This document shows, piece after piece, positions 19,515-28,827 of a DNA stretch of 64,000 nt (its first letter is position 1; every line of letters begins with the position of its first letter). Location: the NCBI RefSeq assembly GCF_001424945.1, contig NZ_LMCW01000012.1, forward strand, positions 616,398 to 680,397, given 5' to 3'. The notes under the pieces are model-generated. The model was given only the letters and a program-made list of their open reading frames with translations. It had not been told where the DNA came from and made no database searches. This DNA is from Rhizobium sp. Root1203. Lineage in GTDB: Bacteria; Pseudomonadota; Alphaproteobacteria; Rhizobiales; Rhizobiaceae. The translations under genes and the position numbers were made by a program.

Positions 19515-19543
19515 CTGCACAATATCGCGGCGAACGCCTATAT
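19515..19543 (+). promoter_or_regulatory. candidate sigma-70 promoter of DUF1127 copy 2
   Basis: A ctgcac box (19515-19520), 17 bases, then ctatat (19538-19543) match the rhizobial CTTGAC-N17-CTATAT consensus at 4 of 6 and 6 of 6. The start of transcription would fall near 19550. Two copies of gcatgcac lie 60 bases further upstream. Confidence 0.4.
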
Positions 19544-19605
19544 GAATGTCAACCGTTGAGGCGGCAATAACGCCCCCCACGATCATCATTCTGAGGAATA
19601 AGATC

Positions 19606-19749
19606 ATGAACCCGATCCGCATTGCAAAGAGCTGGCTCAGCTACCGCCGCACCCTTAGCGAACTTGGTAGCCTGTCTAACCAGACGCTTTCTGACATCGG
19701 CGTAAGCCGCTATGACATCCGCAACATCGCTTCCCGCGCTTTCCGCTAA
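19606..19749 (+). CDS. DUF1127 small protein, copy 2
   Basis: This is a second 47-residue DUF1127 protein (IAKSWLSYRRTLSELGSL then TLSDIGVSRYDIRNIASRA). It is the same length as copy 1 and shares the spacing of W, Y/R, EL and the DIG/DLG core, so the two are paralogues, but the identity is only moderate. A ctgaggaat ribosome site precedes the ATG. It is separated from copy 1 by a terminator and its own candidate promoter, so the two can be regulated independently. Confidence 0.88.
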   Translation: MNPIRIAKSWLSYRRTLSELGSLSNQTLSDIGVSRYDIRNIASRAFR

Positions 19750-19774
19750 TAGCGGTACGCGTGGAGCTTCCAAG

Positions 19775-19799
19775 ACGGCGCCATCAGGGCGCCGTTTTT
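19775..19799 (+). terminator. rho-independent terminator after DUF1127 copy 2
   Basis: Perfect 8-bp stem acggcgcc / ggcgccgt with a 5-base loop, followed by five T. Confidence 0.85.
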
Positions 19800-19847
19800 G
19801 ATTCCAGGGCTATGCTTCCTGACCACTTCGATTTTCGAAGTCGCTGC

Positions 19848-20735
19848 TCATAAGTCGAGCGCCCGCAATCTTTGAACCGCGAAGTCCACGAAGCTGCGCG
19901 TCTTCGCAGAGACATGACGGCCCTCCGTGTGAACGACATGGATTGGCAGCGGCTCCTCCTCGTAGTCTTCCAGGACCATTCGCAGTTGACCGGCGGCGAT
20001 CTGCCGAACGACCTGGTATGAAAGCGCGCGCGACAGGCCCCAACCTGTTACTGCCGCGGCGATCGATGCATCGACGGTGTTGCAATACAAGCGCGGACGC
20101 AGCGTCACTGTTGTATGATCGGGAGCAAAGTGCCAATCCAAGGGCGCTGAAGAGCCGGTGCTCACGATGGTGACGTGCCTTGAAAGATCGCTCGGCTTCC
20201 CCGGCACACCGTTGCGCTCGAAATAGGATGGCGCTCCGCAAACCACACGGCGCACACTGCCGACCTTGACCGCCGTTTGGTCTGAATCCTGCAGGTGCCC
20301 GATGCGGATCGCGACGTCGATGCCTTCTTCCACAAGGCTGACGATCCTGTCGAACAGGAGGACGCGCCCGGTGACGGCCGGATGCATTGCGAGAAACTCC
20401 GTCATCACAGGTATGATATGGAACTGCCCGAAGAGCACAGGAGCGGTGACTGTCAGCATTCCAGACGCCGTGGCATGTGAACCGCCGGCTGACGCCTCCG
20501 CTTCCTCGATATCGGCGAGAATCCTTCTGCAATCATCGACATAGCGTCCGCCCGAGGGGGTAAGCTTCACGGAACGTGTCGATCGCACGAATAACCGAGC
20601 GCCCGTTGCATCCTCCAGCGAAGCAATAGCGCGGGTAACCGCCGGAGGGCTCATATGCAGTTGGCGAGCCGCCTCGGCAAAGCTGCTGGTCTCCGCAACT
20701 CTGACCAACACCCTCATGCACTGCAGTCGATCCAT
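19848..20735 (-). CDS. LysR family transcriptional regulator
   Basis: This is a 295-residue LysR-type regulator. The N-terminal winged helix-turn-helix is clear ([25 protein letters not shown], residues about 17-41, given here only by its key parts: a small-residue turn, then the recognition helix PPAVTRAI). The C-terminal substrate-binding domain (residues ~90-290) resembles the CrgA/YafC subgroup that controls glutathione-transferase and quinone-reductase genes. It is divergent from the GST gene across 111 bp containing two palindromes. This arrangement suggests it controls the GST-oxidoreductase operon and itself; the inducer is unknown. Confidence 0.9.
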   Translation of the reverse strand: MDRLQCMRVLVRVAETSSFAEAARQLHMSPPAVTRAIASLEDATGARLFVRSTRSVKLTPSGGRYVDDCRRILADIEEAEASAGGSHATASGMLTVTAPVLFGQFHIIPVMTEFLAMHPAVTGRVLLFDRIVSLVEEGIDVAIRIGHLQDSDQTAVKVGSVRRVVCGAPSYFERNGVPGKPSDLSRHVTIVSTGSSAPLDWHFAPDHTTVTLRPRLYCNTVDASIAAAVTGWGLSRALSYQVVRQIAAGQLRMVLEDYEEEPLPIHVVHTEGRHVSAKTRSFVDFAVQRLRALDL

Positions 20736-20750
20736 CGCTCGCCTCGTTCT

Positions 20751-20794
20751 ATTCCATCAAGTGGAATAGTATCTTTCAAATTATGGAAATTCCA
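20751..20794. promoter_or_regulatory. candidate LysR operators
   Basis: Two dyads share the half-site tggaa/ttcca. The first is attcca-tcaag-tggaat (20751-20767), a T-N11-A type LysR box. The second is tggaaattcca (20784-20794). They lie between the divergent LysR and GST genes, where an activator and autoregulator would bind. Confidence 0.5.
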
Positions 20795-20846
20795 CTCAAC
20801 AGACGGAACAATTATTCTCTGCCCAATTCAAACGGAGAGCAGACCA

Positions 20847-21464
20847 ATGAAACTTCACGTTCATCCCCTTTCGGGTCATTCGCATCGTGTTCGTCTCTTC
20901 CTGTCGCTGATTGGGGCGGATGCGGATATTGTCGAAGTCGACCTTGCCGCCGGCGAGCATAAGAGCCCGGCCTTTCTCTCGCTCAATCCCTTCGGCCAGG
21001 TGCCGGTGCTTGAGGACGGAGATGTTATCATCGCCGATTCCAACGCGATCCTTGTCTACATCGCAAAGAAGCACGGACCGGAGGGGTGGCTTCCCGAAGA
21101 TCCCGCGGGTGCGGCTGCGGTTCAGCGCTGGCTCTCGGTTGCTGCGGGCGAGATCGCCTATGGGCCAGCCGCTGCCCGCCTTGTAACTGTCTTCGGGGCG
21201 AAGTTCGATACCGAGGAAGTGATCGCCCGAGCGCATCGCATTCTCGCGCTGATCGACGCTCGGCTCGCCTATTGCGACTGGATTGCAGCGGACCGTCCGA
21301 CAATCGCGGATGTGGCGCTCTATAGCTACGTCGCTCGAGCGCCGGAAGGCAACGTCGATCGCTTCATCTATCGCAACGTCACCGCCTGGCTCCAGCGGAT
21401 CGAGGTCCTCCCCGGTTTTCATCCGTTTCAAAGGACACCTGTCGGATTGGGCGACGCAGCCTAG
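20847..21464 (+). CDS. glutathione S-transferase family protein
   Basis: This is a 205-residue GST. The thioredoxin-like N-terminal domain has the glutathione-binding turn [13 protein letters not shown] (cis-Pro) and IADSNAIL. The all-helical C-terminal domain carries the capping region ([12 protein letters not shown]). The first strand is followed by [13 protein letters not shown], where the catalytic Ser is expected. A GGAGAGC site precedes the ATG at 20847; an in-frame extension upstream would run into the LysR promoter and is unlikely. Only 52 bases separate it from the flavin fusion gene, so the two probably form an operon. Confidence 0.9.
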   Translation: MKLHVHPLSGHSHRVRLFLSLIGADADIVEVDLAAGEHKSPAFLSLNPFGQVPVLEDGDVIIADSNAILVYIAKKHGPEGWLPEDPAGAAAVQRWLSVAAGEIAYGPAAARLVTVFGAKFDTEEVIARAHRILALIDARLAYCDWIAADRPTIADVALYSYVARAPEGNVDRFIYRNVTAWLQRIEVLPGFHPFQRTPVGLGDAA

Positions 21465-21516
21465 CAGCAAATTTATTCCATCAGGGCGGATACTGCCATC
21501 CGCGGAGGAGCACGCT

Positions 21517-23580
21517 ATGCTCACGAACGAGAACCATGAGACGATCTCTCCCTGGCATTCAGGGGAGATTGCATTGCAGGAAAAGGTAGGCGTGGCGCAG
21601 CGAATGGGCGAAGTGGGCCGACGTGTCCTGCGCGATCACCTGATCGACCAGCACCGGCAGTTTTACCCGCAACTGCCTTTCATCGTTCTCGGGACGGTGG
21701 ACACCCAAGGCAACGCCTGGGCGACGCTACGCGCCAACCGCCCGGGCTTTCTGCAGAGCCCGGATCCCCATAAGCTCAGCGTGAACCTTCCGCGGGAGCC
21801 TGACGATCCCGCGGACCGGGGCATGGAAGATGGCGACGCCATCGGTATGCTCGGCATCGAGCTCCACACACGCCGGCGCAATCGGCTGAATGGCACCATC
21901 AGCCGAAGGACGGCGAGCAGCTTCGATGTGCATGTCGGCCAAGCCTACGGTAATTGTCCGCAGTATATCCAGTTGCGGGATTTCACGTTCGTGCGCGAAG
22001 GGACGGTGCCCCCGATGCAACGTCCTGTCGTGTTTGACGGGCTCGATGGGCGCGCGACCGACATCGTCAAAAAGGCCGACACCTTCTTCGTCGCTTCCTA
22101 CGTCGAACGCGAGAACGGCGAGCGGCAGGTCGACGTCTCCCATCGCGGCGGCAAGCCGGGCTTCATCAGGATCAACGACGACGGCGTTTTGACGATCCCG
22201 GATTTTGCGGGCAATCTCTTCTTCAACACGCTCGGCAACATTCTCACCAATCCGCACGTCGGCCTCGTTTTTTCCGATTTCGAGAGTGGCGACCTGCTGC
22301 AATTGTCGGGCGATGCCGAAGTGGTGCTTGATTCGCCGGAGATTGCAGCCTTCCAAGGTGCCGAGCGGCTCTGGCGTTTCCGGCCCCGACAGATCGTCTA
22401 CAGGCCCGATGCACTGGCGCTCAGATGGCAATCGCGTGCCGACGGGCAATCTCCCAACTCCTTGATGACCGGGAATTGGGATGAAGCGGCCGGCCGGATT
22501 CGCGCGGCGGAGCTTTCGCGCAGTTGGCGACCGCTGCGTGTTTCGCGGGTCGTAGAGGAGAGTGCAAGCGTCCGCTCGCTTTACCTTGAGCCCGCCGACG
22601 CCGGCGGTGTTATTGCGCATCTTGCCGGGCAACACCTGCCGATCCGTGTCAGACCTGAGGGAGCGGAGGTGCCAGCGGTCCGCACCTACACCATTTCGGC
22701 AGCACCATCCGATGGCATCTATCGCATCAGCGTCAAGCGCGAAGGCATGGTTTCGACGCATCGGCACGACGCTGTTCGGCCGGGCGACATCATCGAGGCC
22801 CGCGCCCCTACGGGTGCTTTCACGATCGACGCGCGGGAGACGCGGCCCGCCGTGCTGCTTGCGGCTGGAATTGGCATCACGCCTCTGCTCGCCATGCTTC
22901 GGCATGTGCTCTACGAGGGGCTTCGGACCCGAAGGATCCGGCCGACCTGGCTGATCTACTCAGCACATAGCAAGGCGGAGCGTGCTTTCGCCCCTGAGAT
23001 CCAGTCGCTGGTTGATGCGTCCGGCGGCGTCTTCAGACTCGTTCGGCTGCTCGGGGACGCCAGGGACGCCGTCGCCGGAGAAGATTACGAGAAGCAGGGC
23101 CGTATCGATATGGCGCTGCTCTCGGCCGTCCTGCCGTTCAACGACTACGACTTCTATCTCTGCGGTCCGCCTGCCTTCATGCAATCGGTCTATGACGGCC
23201 TGCGCGGCCTGAGCATTGCCGATCGTCGTATTCACGCAGAAGCGTTCGGTCCAGCCACGCTCGCGCGCGCCGACGACGCGCCAGCGCCCAGGCGCGCGGC
23301 CGCCGATAGCCCGGTTCCTGTCTATTTCATGCAATCGGGAAAGGAGGCACGCTGGCAGCCGAACGACGGCACGCTACTCGAACTTGCGGAAGCGCGCGGG
23401 CTGGCCCCCGAATTCAGCTGCCGGCTCGGCAATTGCGGCAGCTGCCGGACGAGAGTTCTGTCCGGCGCGGTCGCCTACACCAGAGTACCGACTGCCGATG
23501 CCGCGAGCGATGAAGCACTGATCTGCTGCGCCGTGCCGGCTGCGGACGGCACGGGCACGCGCCTGGAACTCGACCTCTAG
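21517..23580 (+). CDS. PNPOx-like / ferredoxin reductase / 2Fe-2S ferredoxin fusion protein
   Basis: This is a 687-residue three-domain oxidoreductase. Residues ~1-320 form a pyridoxamine-phosphate-oxidase-like split-barrel flavin domain. Residues ~335-580 form an FAD/NAD(P) reductase of the ferredoxin-NADP reductase family: [12 protein letters not shown] is the flavin motif Rx[16 protein letters not shown] binds pyridine nucleotide and YLCGPPAFM is the C-terminal signature. Residues ~605-687 form a plant-type 2Fe-2S domain with CRLGNCGSC and a final Cys in ICC. A single chain could thus pass electrons from NAD(P)H to FAD, to the iron-sulfur cluster and on to the split-barrel flavin. Its GGAGGAG site fixes the start. 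It belongs with the LysR/GST genes. Substrate unknown. Confidence 0.88.
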   Translation: MLTNENHETISPWHSGEIALQEKVGVAQRMGEVGRRVLRDHLIDQHRQFYPQLPFIVLGTVDTQGNAWATLRANRPGFLQSPDPHKLSVNLPREPDDPADRGMEDGDAIGMLGIELHTRRRNRLNGTISRRTASSFDVHVGQAYGNCPQYIQLRDFTFVREGTVPPMQRPVVFDGLDGRATDIVKKADTFFVASYVERENGERQVDVSHRGGKPGFIRINDDGVLTIPDFAGNLFFNTLGNILTNPHVGLVFSDFESGDLLQLSGDAEVVLDSPEIAAFQGAERLWRFRPRQIVYRPDALALRWQSRADGQSPNSLMTGNWDEAAGRIRAAELSRSWRPLRVSRVVEESASVRSLYLEPADAGGVIAHLAGQHLPIRVRPEGAEVPAVRTYTISAAPSDGIYRISVKREGMVSTHRHDAVRPGDIIEARAPTGAFTIDARETRPAVLLAAGIGITPLLAMLRHVLYEGLRTRRIRPTWLIYSAHSKAERAFAPEIQSLVDASGGVFRLVRLLGDARDAVAGEDYEKQGRIDMALLSAVLPFNDYDFYLCGPPAFMQSVYDGLRGLSIADRRIHAEAFGPATLARADDAPAPRRAAADSPVPVYFMQSGKEARWQPNDGTLLELAEARGLAPEFSCRLGNCGSCRTRVLSGAVAYTRVPTADAASDEALICCAVPAADGTGTRLELDL

Positions 23581-23651
23581 GTCCGTTCTCTCGTGCGGGC
23601 ATCTCGATTCTTCGGTTTCCTGTGCCGCCTCGGCATGATAATCAGCCGCGC

Positions 23652-25085
23652 ATGAACAAGACCTCTTCCCATTCTCCCATCCACGTGGTCGGCGGCGGGC
23701 TCGCCGGCTCGGAAGCTGCCTGGCAGATCGCCAATGCTGGCGTCCCGGTCGTCCTGCACGAGATGCGGGGCGTTCGCGGTACCGATGCGCACAAGACCGA
23801 CGATCTTGCGGAGCTCGTGTGCTCGAACTCGTTCCGCTCCGACGATGCAACGAGCAATGCCGTCGGCGTCATCCACGCCGAAATGCGGATGGCTGGCTCG
23901 CTGATCATGGCCTGTGCCGATAAACATCAGGTGCCGGCCGGCGGAGCGCTTGCCGTCGATCGCGACGGTTTTGCGGCTGCGGTGACCGCCGCGGTCCATG
24001 GCCATCGGCTAATTACCGTCGTTCGCGAGGAAGTTTCCGGCCTGCCGCCGAAGGAATGGGATCTGGCAATCGTCGCAACCGGACCCCTCACGGCACCCTC
24101 CCTGGCGAGCGCCATCCAGGCGGAGACCGGTGCAGATGCGCTTGCCTTCTTCGATGCCATCGCCCCGATCGTCTACCGCGAGAGCATCGATATGGATATC
24201 TGCTGGTATCAATCGCGCTACGACAAGGTCGGCCCCGGTGGCACCGGCAAGGACTATATCAACTGCCCGATGGATGAAGCCCAGTACAACGCCTTCATCG
24301 ATGCCCTCATTGCCGGCGACACGGTGGGCTTCAAGGAGTGGGAAGGCACACCCTATTTCGATGGCTGCCTTCCGATCGAAGTCATGGCCGAGCGCGGGCG
24401 CGAAACCCTGCGCCACGGACCAATGAAGCCGATGGGGCTGACAAACTCCCACAACCCGACCGTGAAGGCCTATGCGGTCGTCCAGTTGCGCCAGGACAAC
24501 GCCCTCGGCACGCTCTACAATATGGTCGGCTTCCAGACGAAGCTGAAATACGGCGCACAGGCGGACATCTTCCGGATGATTCCGGGCCTGCAAAATGCGG
24601 AGTTCGCCCGCCTCGGCGGCCTACATCGCAATACCTATATCAATTCGCCTACGCTGCTCGATTCTTCGCTGACGCTGAAATCCCGGCCCGGTCTGCGCTT
24701 TGCCGGCCAGATTACAGGCTGCGAGGGATATGTCGAAAGCGCGAGCGTCGGCCTGCTGGCCGGTCGCTTCGCCGCGGCAGAGCGCAAGGGCGAGGCAGTG
24801 TCGTTGCCGCCCGCAACGACGGCGCTCGGCGCGCTGCTTAGCCACATCACCGGCGGGCATCTCGTCACCGACGAAGAACCTGGCAAGCGCTCGTTCCAAC
24901 CGATGAACATCAACTTTGGCCTGTTTCCGGAGCTGGAACCGGGCTCGATCGTCAAGCCGGAGGGCGTCAAGCGCTTCCGCGGCAAGGACAAGACGATCAT
25001 GAAACGGCAGCTCGTCGCCAAGCGCGCGCTTGCGGATTGTGCAGACTGGCTCGGTCACGTGGTGCATCTGGCTGAAACAGCCTGA
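23652..25085 (+). CDS. trmFO: tRNA (uracil-54-C5)-methyltransferase TrmFO
   Basis: TrmFO uses 5,10-methylenetetrahydrofolate and FADH2 to make the ribothymidine of the tRNA T-loop. The 477-residue length is typical. The N-terminal dinucleotide site is [22 protein letters not shown] carries the conserved Cys region, and the C-terminal [16 protein letters not shown] and [10 protein letters not shown] blocks are diagnostic for the family. The ATG at 23652 begins directly before the first strand; an ATG 30 bases upstream is possible. A convergent terminator follows the stop. Confidence 0.95.
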   Translation: MNKTSSHSPIHVVGGGLAGSEAAWQIANAGVPVVLHEMRGVRGTDAHKTDDLAELVCSNSFRSDDATSNAVGVIHAEMRMAGSLIMACADKHQVPAGGALAVDRDGFAAAVTAAVHGHRLITVVREEVSGLPPKEWDLAIVATGPLTAPSLASAIQAETGADALAFFDAIAPIVYRESIDMDICWYQSRYDKVGPGGTGKDYINCPMDEAQYNAFIDALIAGDTVGFKEWEGTPYFDGCLPIEVMAERGRETLRHGPMKPMGLTNSHNPTVKAYAVVQLRQDNALGTLYNMVGFQTKLKYGAQADIFRMIPGLQNAEFARLGGLHRNTYINSPTLLDSSLTLKSRPGLRFAGQITGCEGYVESASVGLLAGRFAAAERKGEAVSLPPATTALGALLSHITGGHLVTDEEPGKRSFQPMNINFGLFPELEPGSIVKPEGVKRFRGKDKTIMKRQLVAKRALADCADWLGHVVHLAETA

Positions 25086-25090
25086 TTCCA

Positions 25091-25120
25091 AAGCGGCGGA
25101 CCATAACCGGTTCGCCGCTT
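25091..25120. terminator. shared convergent terminator
   Basis: Stem aagcggcg / cgccgctt (25091-25098 and 25113-25120) lies between the convergent stops of trmFO and the MBL-rhodanese gene; on the plus strand it is followed by a short CT-rich run. Confidence 0.55.
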
Positions 25121-25127
25121 CTTCGTA

Positions 25128-26165
25128 TCAGTGCGTGACGGGACCACTCGCTTTCTTCCAGGCGTCGATGCCGCCCTGTATATGAAAGGCCGACGCAAGC
25201 CCCGCGTCGTGCGCGGCCTGAACTGCCATCGCCGAACGTTCGCCGAACGCGCAATAGAAGACGAGGCGCTTGTTGGCGGATTGCGCCAGCGCCTGCAGCA
25301 TCCCGCCATCCCCGATGTTTTCCTCCAGGTCCGGATAGGGAACATGCAACGAGCCTGGAATGCTGCCATTTCGCTGCCGCTCCCCGTTTTCGCGAAGATC
25401 GATCAGGGCAACATTGCTATCACCGAGAAGGTTCAGGGCCTGGTGAGCCGTCAGGACCCAGCCATGACGGGCGACCTCTTCCTGATTCAGCCCTACATGC
25501 ATGTTGGCCGGAACAGCGACATCCATCATCTTTGGGCTGGCGAGCTTCAGGTTGTTCATGACATCGGCGTATTCGTCCGCCGAGCGCACCTGCAGACGCG
25601 GATTGAAAGCCTTCTCCTCGCCAATCGTCGAGACGGTGTCACCCTTGTAGTCGTGGGCGGGATAGACCAGCGTGGTATCGGGCAGTTTCAGAAGGCGCCC
25701 GAAGATGGATTCGAATTGAGCGCGGGGATCTCCATTCTGGAAATCCGTGCGGCCCGTTCCGCGAATGAGAAGCGTATCCCCGGTGAATACCCGGTCCGGA
25801 AGCACGAAGCTGTAGGAATCGTCGGTATGTCCCGGAGTGTAGACGACATCGAGCGACAGACCCTCGATCGTCAGCTTGTCGTTGTCGGAGAGACGCATGG
25901 AGACGATATCGGCCTTCGTCTGCTCGCCCATGACGGTAATGCAGTGGGTCTTGTCGCGAAGGGCGCCAAGACCGGTGATGTGGTCGGCATGCAGGTGCGT
26001 ATCCACCGCCTTGACGAGCCTGAGGTCCAGCTCGCGCACGAGCTGCAGATAGCGTTCGACCTTCTCCAGAACGGGATCGATGATCAATGCCTCACCGCCG
26101 TGTCGGCTTGCCAGCAGATACGAATAGGTGCTCGACGCTGGATCGAAAAGCTGACGAAAGATCAT
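25128..26165 (-). CDS. metallo-beta-lactamase-fold persulfide dioxygenase fused to rhodanese
   Basis: This is a 345-residue fusion. Residues ~1-240 form an ETHE1-like metallo-beta-lactamase domain with THLHADH (HxHxDH), the GHTDDS ligand and FTGDTLLIRG. Residues ~250-345 form a rhodanese domain with the active loop YCAFGERSAM, in which the Cys nucleophile is present. ETHE1-type enzymes oxidise glutathione persulfide to sulfite, and the rhodanese part can move the sulfane sulfur, so the fusion is likely a sulfide/persulfide detoxification enzyme. It lies 41 bases downstream of a peroxiredoxin gene on the same strand. Confidence 0.88.
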   Translation of the reverse strand: MIFRQLFDPASSTYSYLLASRHGGEALIIDPVLEKVERYLQLVRELDLRLVKAVDTHLHADHITGLGALRDKTHCITVMGEQTKADIVSMRLSDNDKLTIEGLSLDVVYTPGHTDDSYSFVLPDRVFTGDTLLIRGTGRTDFQNGDPRAQFESIFGRLLKLPDTTLVYPAHDYKGDTVSTIGEEKAFNPRLQVRSADEYADVMNNLKLASPKMMDVAVPANMHVGLNQEEVARHGWVLTAHQALNLLGDSNVALIDLRENGERQRNGSIPGSLHVPYPDLEENIGDGGMLQALAQSANKRLVFYCAFGERSAMAVQAAHDAGLASAFHIQGGIDAWKKASGPVTH

Positions 26166-26206
26166 CCTCGTCCCCTGCTTCGGTATGATGCGGCTCCGAG
26201 GCCCGG

Positions 26207-26869
26207 CTACCCCTGCGGCTGCGGCACGATGCGGATATAGGGTTTCGGCGCGGTCCAGCCTTGCGGATAGAGCTTTTTGGCATCGTCGTCGGAGACCGAG
26301 CCGGCGATGAAGACATCCTCGCCCTGTTTCCAGTTCACAGGCGTCGCCACCTTGTGCCTGGCCGTCAGCTGCAGGGAATCGATGACACGTAGCACCTCGT
26401 CGAAATTCCGTCCGGTGGTCATCGGATAGACAAGGATAAGCTTGATCTTCTTGTCGGGACCGATGACGAAGACATTGCGCACTGTCTGATTGTCGGCAGC
26501 AGTGCGATCTGTCGGATCACCGGAGACCAGGGCCGGGAGCATGTTGTAGCGCTTCGACACCGCGTAATCCGCGTCCGCGATCATCGGATAGTTCAGCCTG
26601 ACTCCCTGCGTCTCTTCGATGTCCTTCATCCAGCCGGCATGGCGTTCCAGCGGATCGACGGAGAGGCCGATGATCTTGACGCCGCGCCTGTCGAACTCGG
26701 GCTTGATCCTGGCCATGTAGCCCAGCTCAGTCGTACATACGGGCGTAAAATCCTTGGGATGAGAAAACAGCACTGCCCAGGAATTACCGATCCAGTCGTG
26801 AAAGCTAATATTTCCTTGGGTGGTCTGGGCTTCGAAATCTGGAGCGAGATCATTGATTGCAAGAACCAT
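26207..26869 (-). CDS. 1-Cys (Prx6-type) peroxiredoxin
   Basis: This is a 220-residue peroxiredoxin that reduces peroxides in the cytoplasm. The peroxidatic Cys lies in FTPVCTTEL. The long C-terminal extension (GEDVFIAGSVSDDDAKKLYPQGW) and the absence of a C-terminal resolving Cys identify the 1-Cys Prx6 type. A GGAGGT site stands upstream of two consecutive ATG codons (26872 and 26869); the second has better spacing. It is followed 41 bases later by the persulfide dioxygenase-rhodanese gene, forming a probable oxidant and sulfur-stress operon. Confidence 0.92.
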   Translation of the reverse strand: MVLAINDLAPDFEAQTTQGNISFHDWIGNSWAVLFSHPKDFTPVCTTELGYMARIKPEFDRRGVKIIGLSVDPLERHAGWMKDIEETQGVRLNYPMIADADYAVSKRYNMLPALVSGDPTDRTAADNQTVRNVFVIGPDKKIKLILVYPMTTGRNFDEVLRVIDSLQLTARHKVATPVNWKQGEDVFIAGSVSDDDAKKLYPQGWTAPKPYIRIVPQPQG

Positions 26870-27044
26870 CATGCACCTCCATCGCGTCGCGAAACTGCGT
26901 TCGAGCTTTCGCCAAGTGAGGTAAATCTTGCTCCTGTTTGGGTGGCAAGGCAACGCAAAACGGTCGCAGCTGCTCATCAAACCGGATGAGGCAACGACGA
27001 TCGATCTATTGCGGTCCCAGCAAAGGCCAGGCGTTCCCGTAGCG

Positions 27045-27524
27045 CTAGTGGCGGTTGGCAGCCGTGGGAATGCTCGCGACAATCTCCCTGTCCGGCTCGG
27101 CGACATAATTGCCGAGCAGCCAGAGCGAAACTTCCGACGCCTCCCTCGGCGACGTGAATTCGAACGTGGCGTTATGGTGGGGCGCGTCGAGGAATTCGAT
27201 GGCCAATCCCTTGCCCGTTTCAGAACTCGATACACGCACCCTGCCCGGCTCGATGAGGTGGCATGCATAGTGTCTCAGCATATTGCGCATGAGACTGGCC
27301 TTGTTGTCGTGCAGGCGGACGAACACGGCCTGTCCGTTGGCAGTCGCCTGCAACTGGCGGATCGCTTCGTTGGGAAATGCGCGATTGAACTCGATGATGG
27401 CGAGACCGGTATCATGCAAGCCATCTTCTTGGTTCCGTGCGGCCATGCGCACGCAGATAAAAGCGATGCCGATCACAATGGCGAAAAGAACGCACCAGAC
27501 GATAATGCTCACGCCGCTCTCCAT
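27045..27524 (-). CDS. hypothetical single-pass membrane protein
   Basis: I do not recognise this 159-residue protein. It has one N-terminal membrane segment (about residues 6-26) with the rest, a mixed alpha/beta region, beyond the membrane. Notable features are NKASLMRNMLRHYACHL and a C-terminal PREASEVSLWLLGNY helix. It is 58 bases downstream of the squalene-synthase-like gene and may be the last gene of the yajC-secDF series. Codon use matches the neighbours, so it is probably a genuine gene. Confidence 0.6.
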   Translation of the reverse strand: MESGVSIIVWCVLFAIVIGIAFICVRMAARNQEDGLHDTGLAIIEFNRAFPNEAIRQLQATANGQAVFVRLHDNKASLMRNMLRHYACHLIEPGRVRVSSSETGKGLAIEFLDAPHHNATFEFTSPREASEVSLWLLGNYVAEPDREIVASIPTAANRH

Positions 27525-27582
27525 TCAAAACTGGCAGTAACGGCCATCTTAACGCATGAGCCTTGCGCGAGTTTAAACAGCA

Positions 27583-28434
27583 TCAGATTTTCTTCCGCAT
27601 CAGGGACAGTGTCATTCTGATCTGCCGGCGCCACTGCGATTGTTGAATCGACCGCTCGAACATTGCCGCACCCGTCTTCTGGGCCTTTTCAAGGACGTGG
27701 TCCGCCAACACGGCCGGCAGAAAGGCAGGAAACACAACAGCCGAGATCCCAACGCCTCTCGCCCTGGTGAGATGATCGCGACCCAGCCCGGCAAAAGCCT
27801 CGATCGCCGCGGAAATGCGCGTCGTATCACGGCCCGCAAGAAACGCATCTCGGTCGAGCCCGGTCGCAGCGAGGATTTCAAGTGGAACATATAGCTGGCC
27901 GCGGTGACGATGCAGCGGCATGAGCAGAAGCAAGCCGGCAATCGCCTGAGCCACCCCCGCATGGCCAGCGGCTTCGGCGGAGCGCGCAGCCTCGTCCGGC
28001 CCAAGCACCAGACTTGCCAGCTGGATCAACGCAGATGCGGTCTCCCCAGCATAGCCTTCCAACGCGACGCGCGTCTCCATCGGATCGTCGTAGAGATCGA
28101 AGATGCGCGCATCGATCATGTCGACAAGCGTCTGGCGCGGCAGGCGATGCGCTTCGATAGCTGACAACAGAGCAGAGGCTACCGGATTTGCTTCCGTCGC
28201 CCCGTGCGCGTTGCCTTCCAGAAGATCGCGCCAGTATTGCATGCGCACTTCGCCGGGAAGCGGTTCGTGGACGAGGTCGCGGATGCGGGCAAGCTCAGCG
28301 TTGAAGGCATAAAGCGCTGCCAGGGCGCCACGCTTGTCGGGCGGTGACAACAGGCACGCAAGATATCGGTCGCGATCGCTGTCGCGCAGCATCGCCAGGC
28401 AGATATCCTGGTTCTTCGATGACATATCGGCCAT
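27583..28434 (-). CDS. squalene/phytoene synthase-like protein, possible NDUFAF6-type assembly factor
   Basis: This is a 283-residue all-helical protein of the trans-isoprenyl diphosphate synthase superfamily (SQS/PSY). The family regions are present (LYAFNAELARIRDLV, YWRDLLEG, the GYAGETASALIQLA helix), but the Asp-rich motifs that bind Mg-diphosphate are degenerate (first motif DLVHE in place of DxxxD). No carotenoid or squalene genes are nearby. The next gene upstream, 2 bases away, encodes an Mth938-domain protein. In mitochondria a protein of each family (NDUFAF6 and NDUFAF3) helps build complex I, so an assembly role is a reasonable alternative to lipid synthesis. Confidence 0.8.
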   Translation of the reverse strand: MADMSSKNQDICLAMLRDSDRDRYLACLLSPPDKRGALAALYAFNAELARIRDLVHEPLPGEVRMQYWRDLLEGNAHGATEANPVASALLSAIEAHRLPRQTLVDMIDARIFDLYDDPMETRVALEGYAGETASALIQLASLVLGPDEAARSAEAAGHAGVAQAIAGLLLLMPLHRHRGQLYVPLEILAATGLDRDAFLAGRDTTRISAAIEAFAGLGRDHLTRARGVGISAVVFPAFLPAVLADHVLEKAQKTGAAMFERSIQQSQWRRQIRMTLSLMRKKI

Positions 28435-28436
28435 GC

Positions 28437-28823
28437 TCAGACCGCGATCAATGCCGCGGCCACGGCACGGGATTCCAGAAGCATGATGTTGAACGTGCGC
28501 ACCGCCGCACCCGTATTCATCGTATCGGAGGAGATTCCCGCCGCCTTGAGCGCCGTCTTCAGGTCGGCGGGTATCGGACGCATGTCAACGCCCGTCCCGA
28601 CCAGCAGGAACTCAATGTCGCCGGCCTCGGCCAGGACCCGCTGGAAATTCTCGATCGACAGAGGCATCGTCGCATCCATATCCCAGCCATGGATTCCGGA
28701 GGGAAGGCAGAGGATCGAACCGCGATGTGACATGTCAGCAAAACGGAAGCCACCGTTGCCGTAAGTATCGATTGGGGCGCGTCCGGGGAAATGCGCCTCA
28801 CGTATTTCTATGCCTCTGGCCAT
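28437..28823 (-). CDS. Mth938-domain (DUF498) protein, NDUFAF3-like
   Basis: This is a 128-residue protein of the Mth938/DUF498 fold. Family signatures are YGNGGFRFADMSHRGSILCLP and the central IEFLLVGTGVDMRPIP block, each given here only as landmarks. The fold has no known enzymatic activity; the human member NDUFAF3 assists complex I assembly. The gene sits 4 bases after secDF and 2 bases before the squalene-synthase-like gene, implying one transcript and perhaps coupled membrane-insertion functions. I chose the ATG at 28823; longer in-frame starts would lie inside secDF. Confidence 0.85.
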   Translation of the reverse strand: MARGIEIREAHFPGRAPIDTYGNGGFRFADMSHRGSILCLPSGIHGWDMDATMPLSIENFQRVLAEAGDIEFLLVGTGVDMRPIPADLKTALKAAGISSDTMNTGAAVRTFNIMLLESRAVAAALIAV

Positions 28824-28827
28824 ATTT

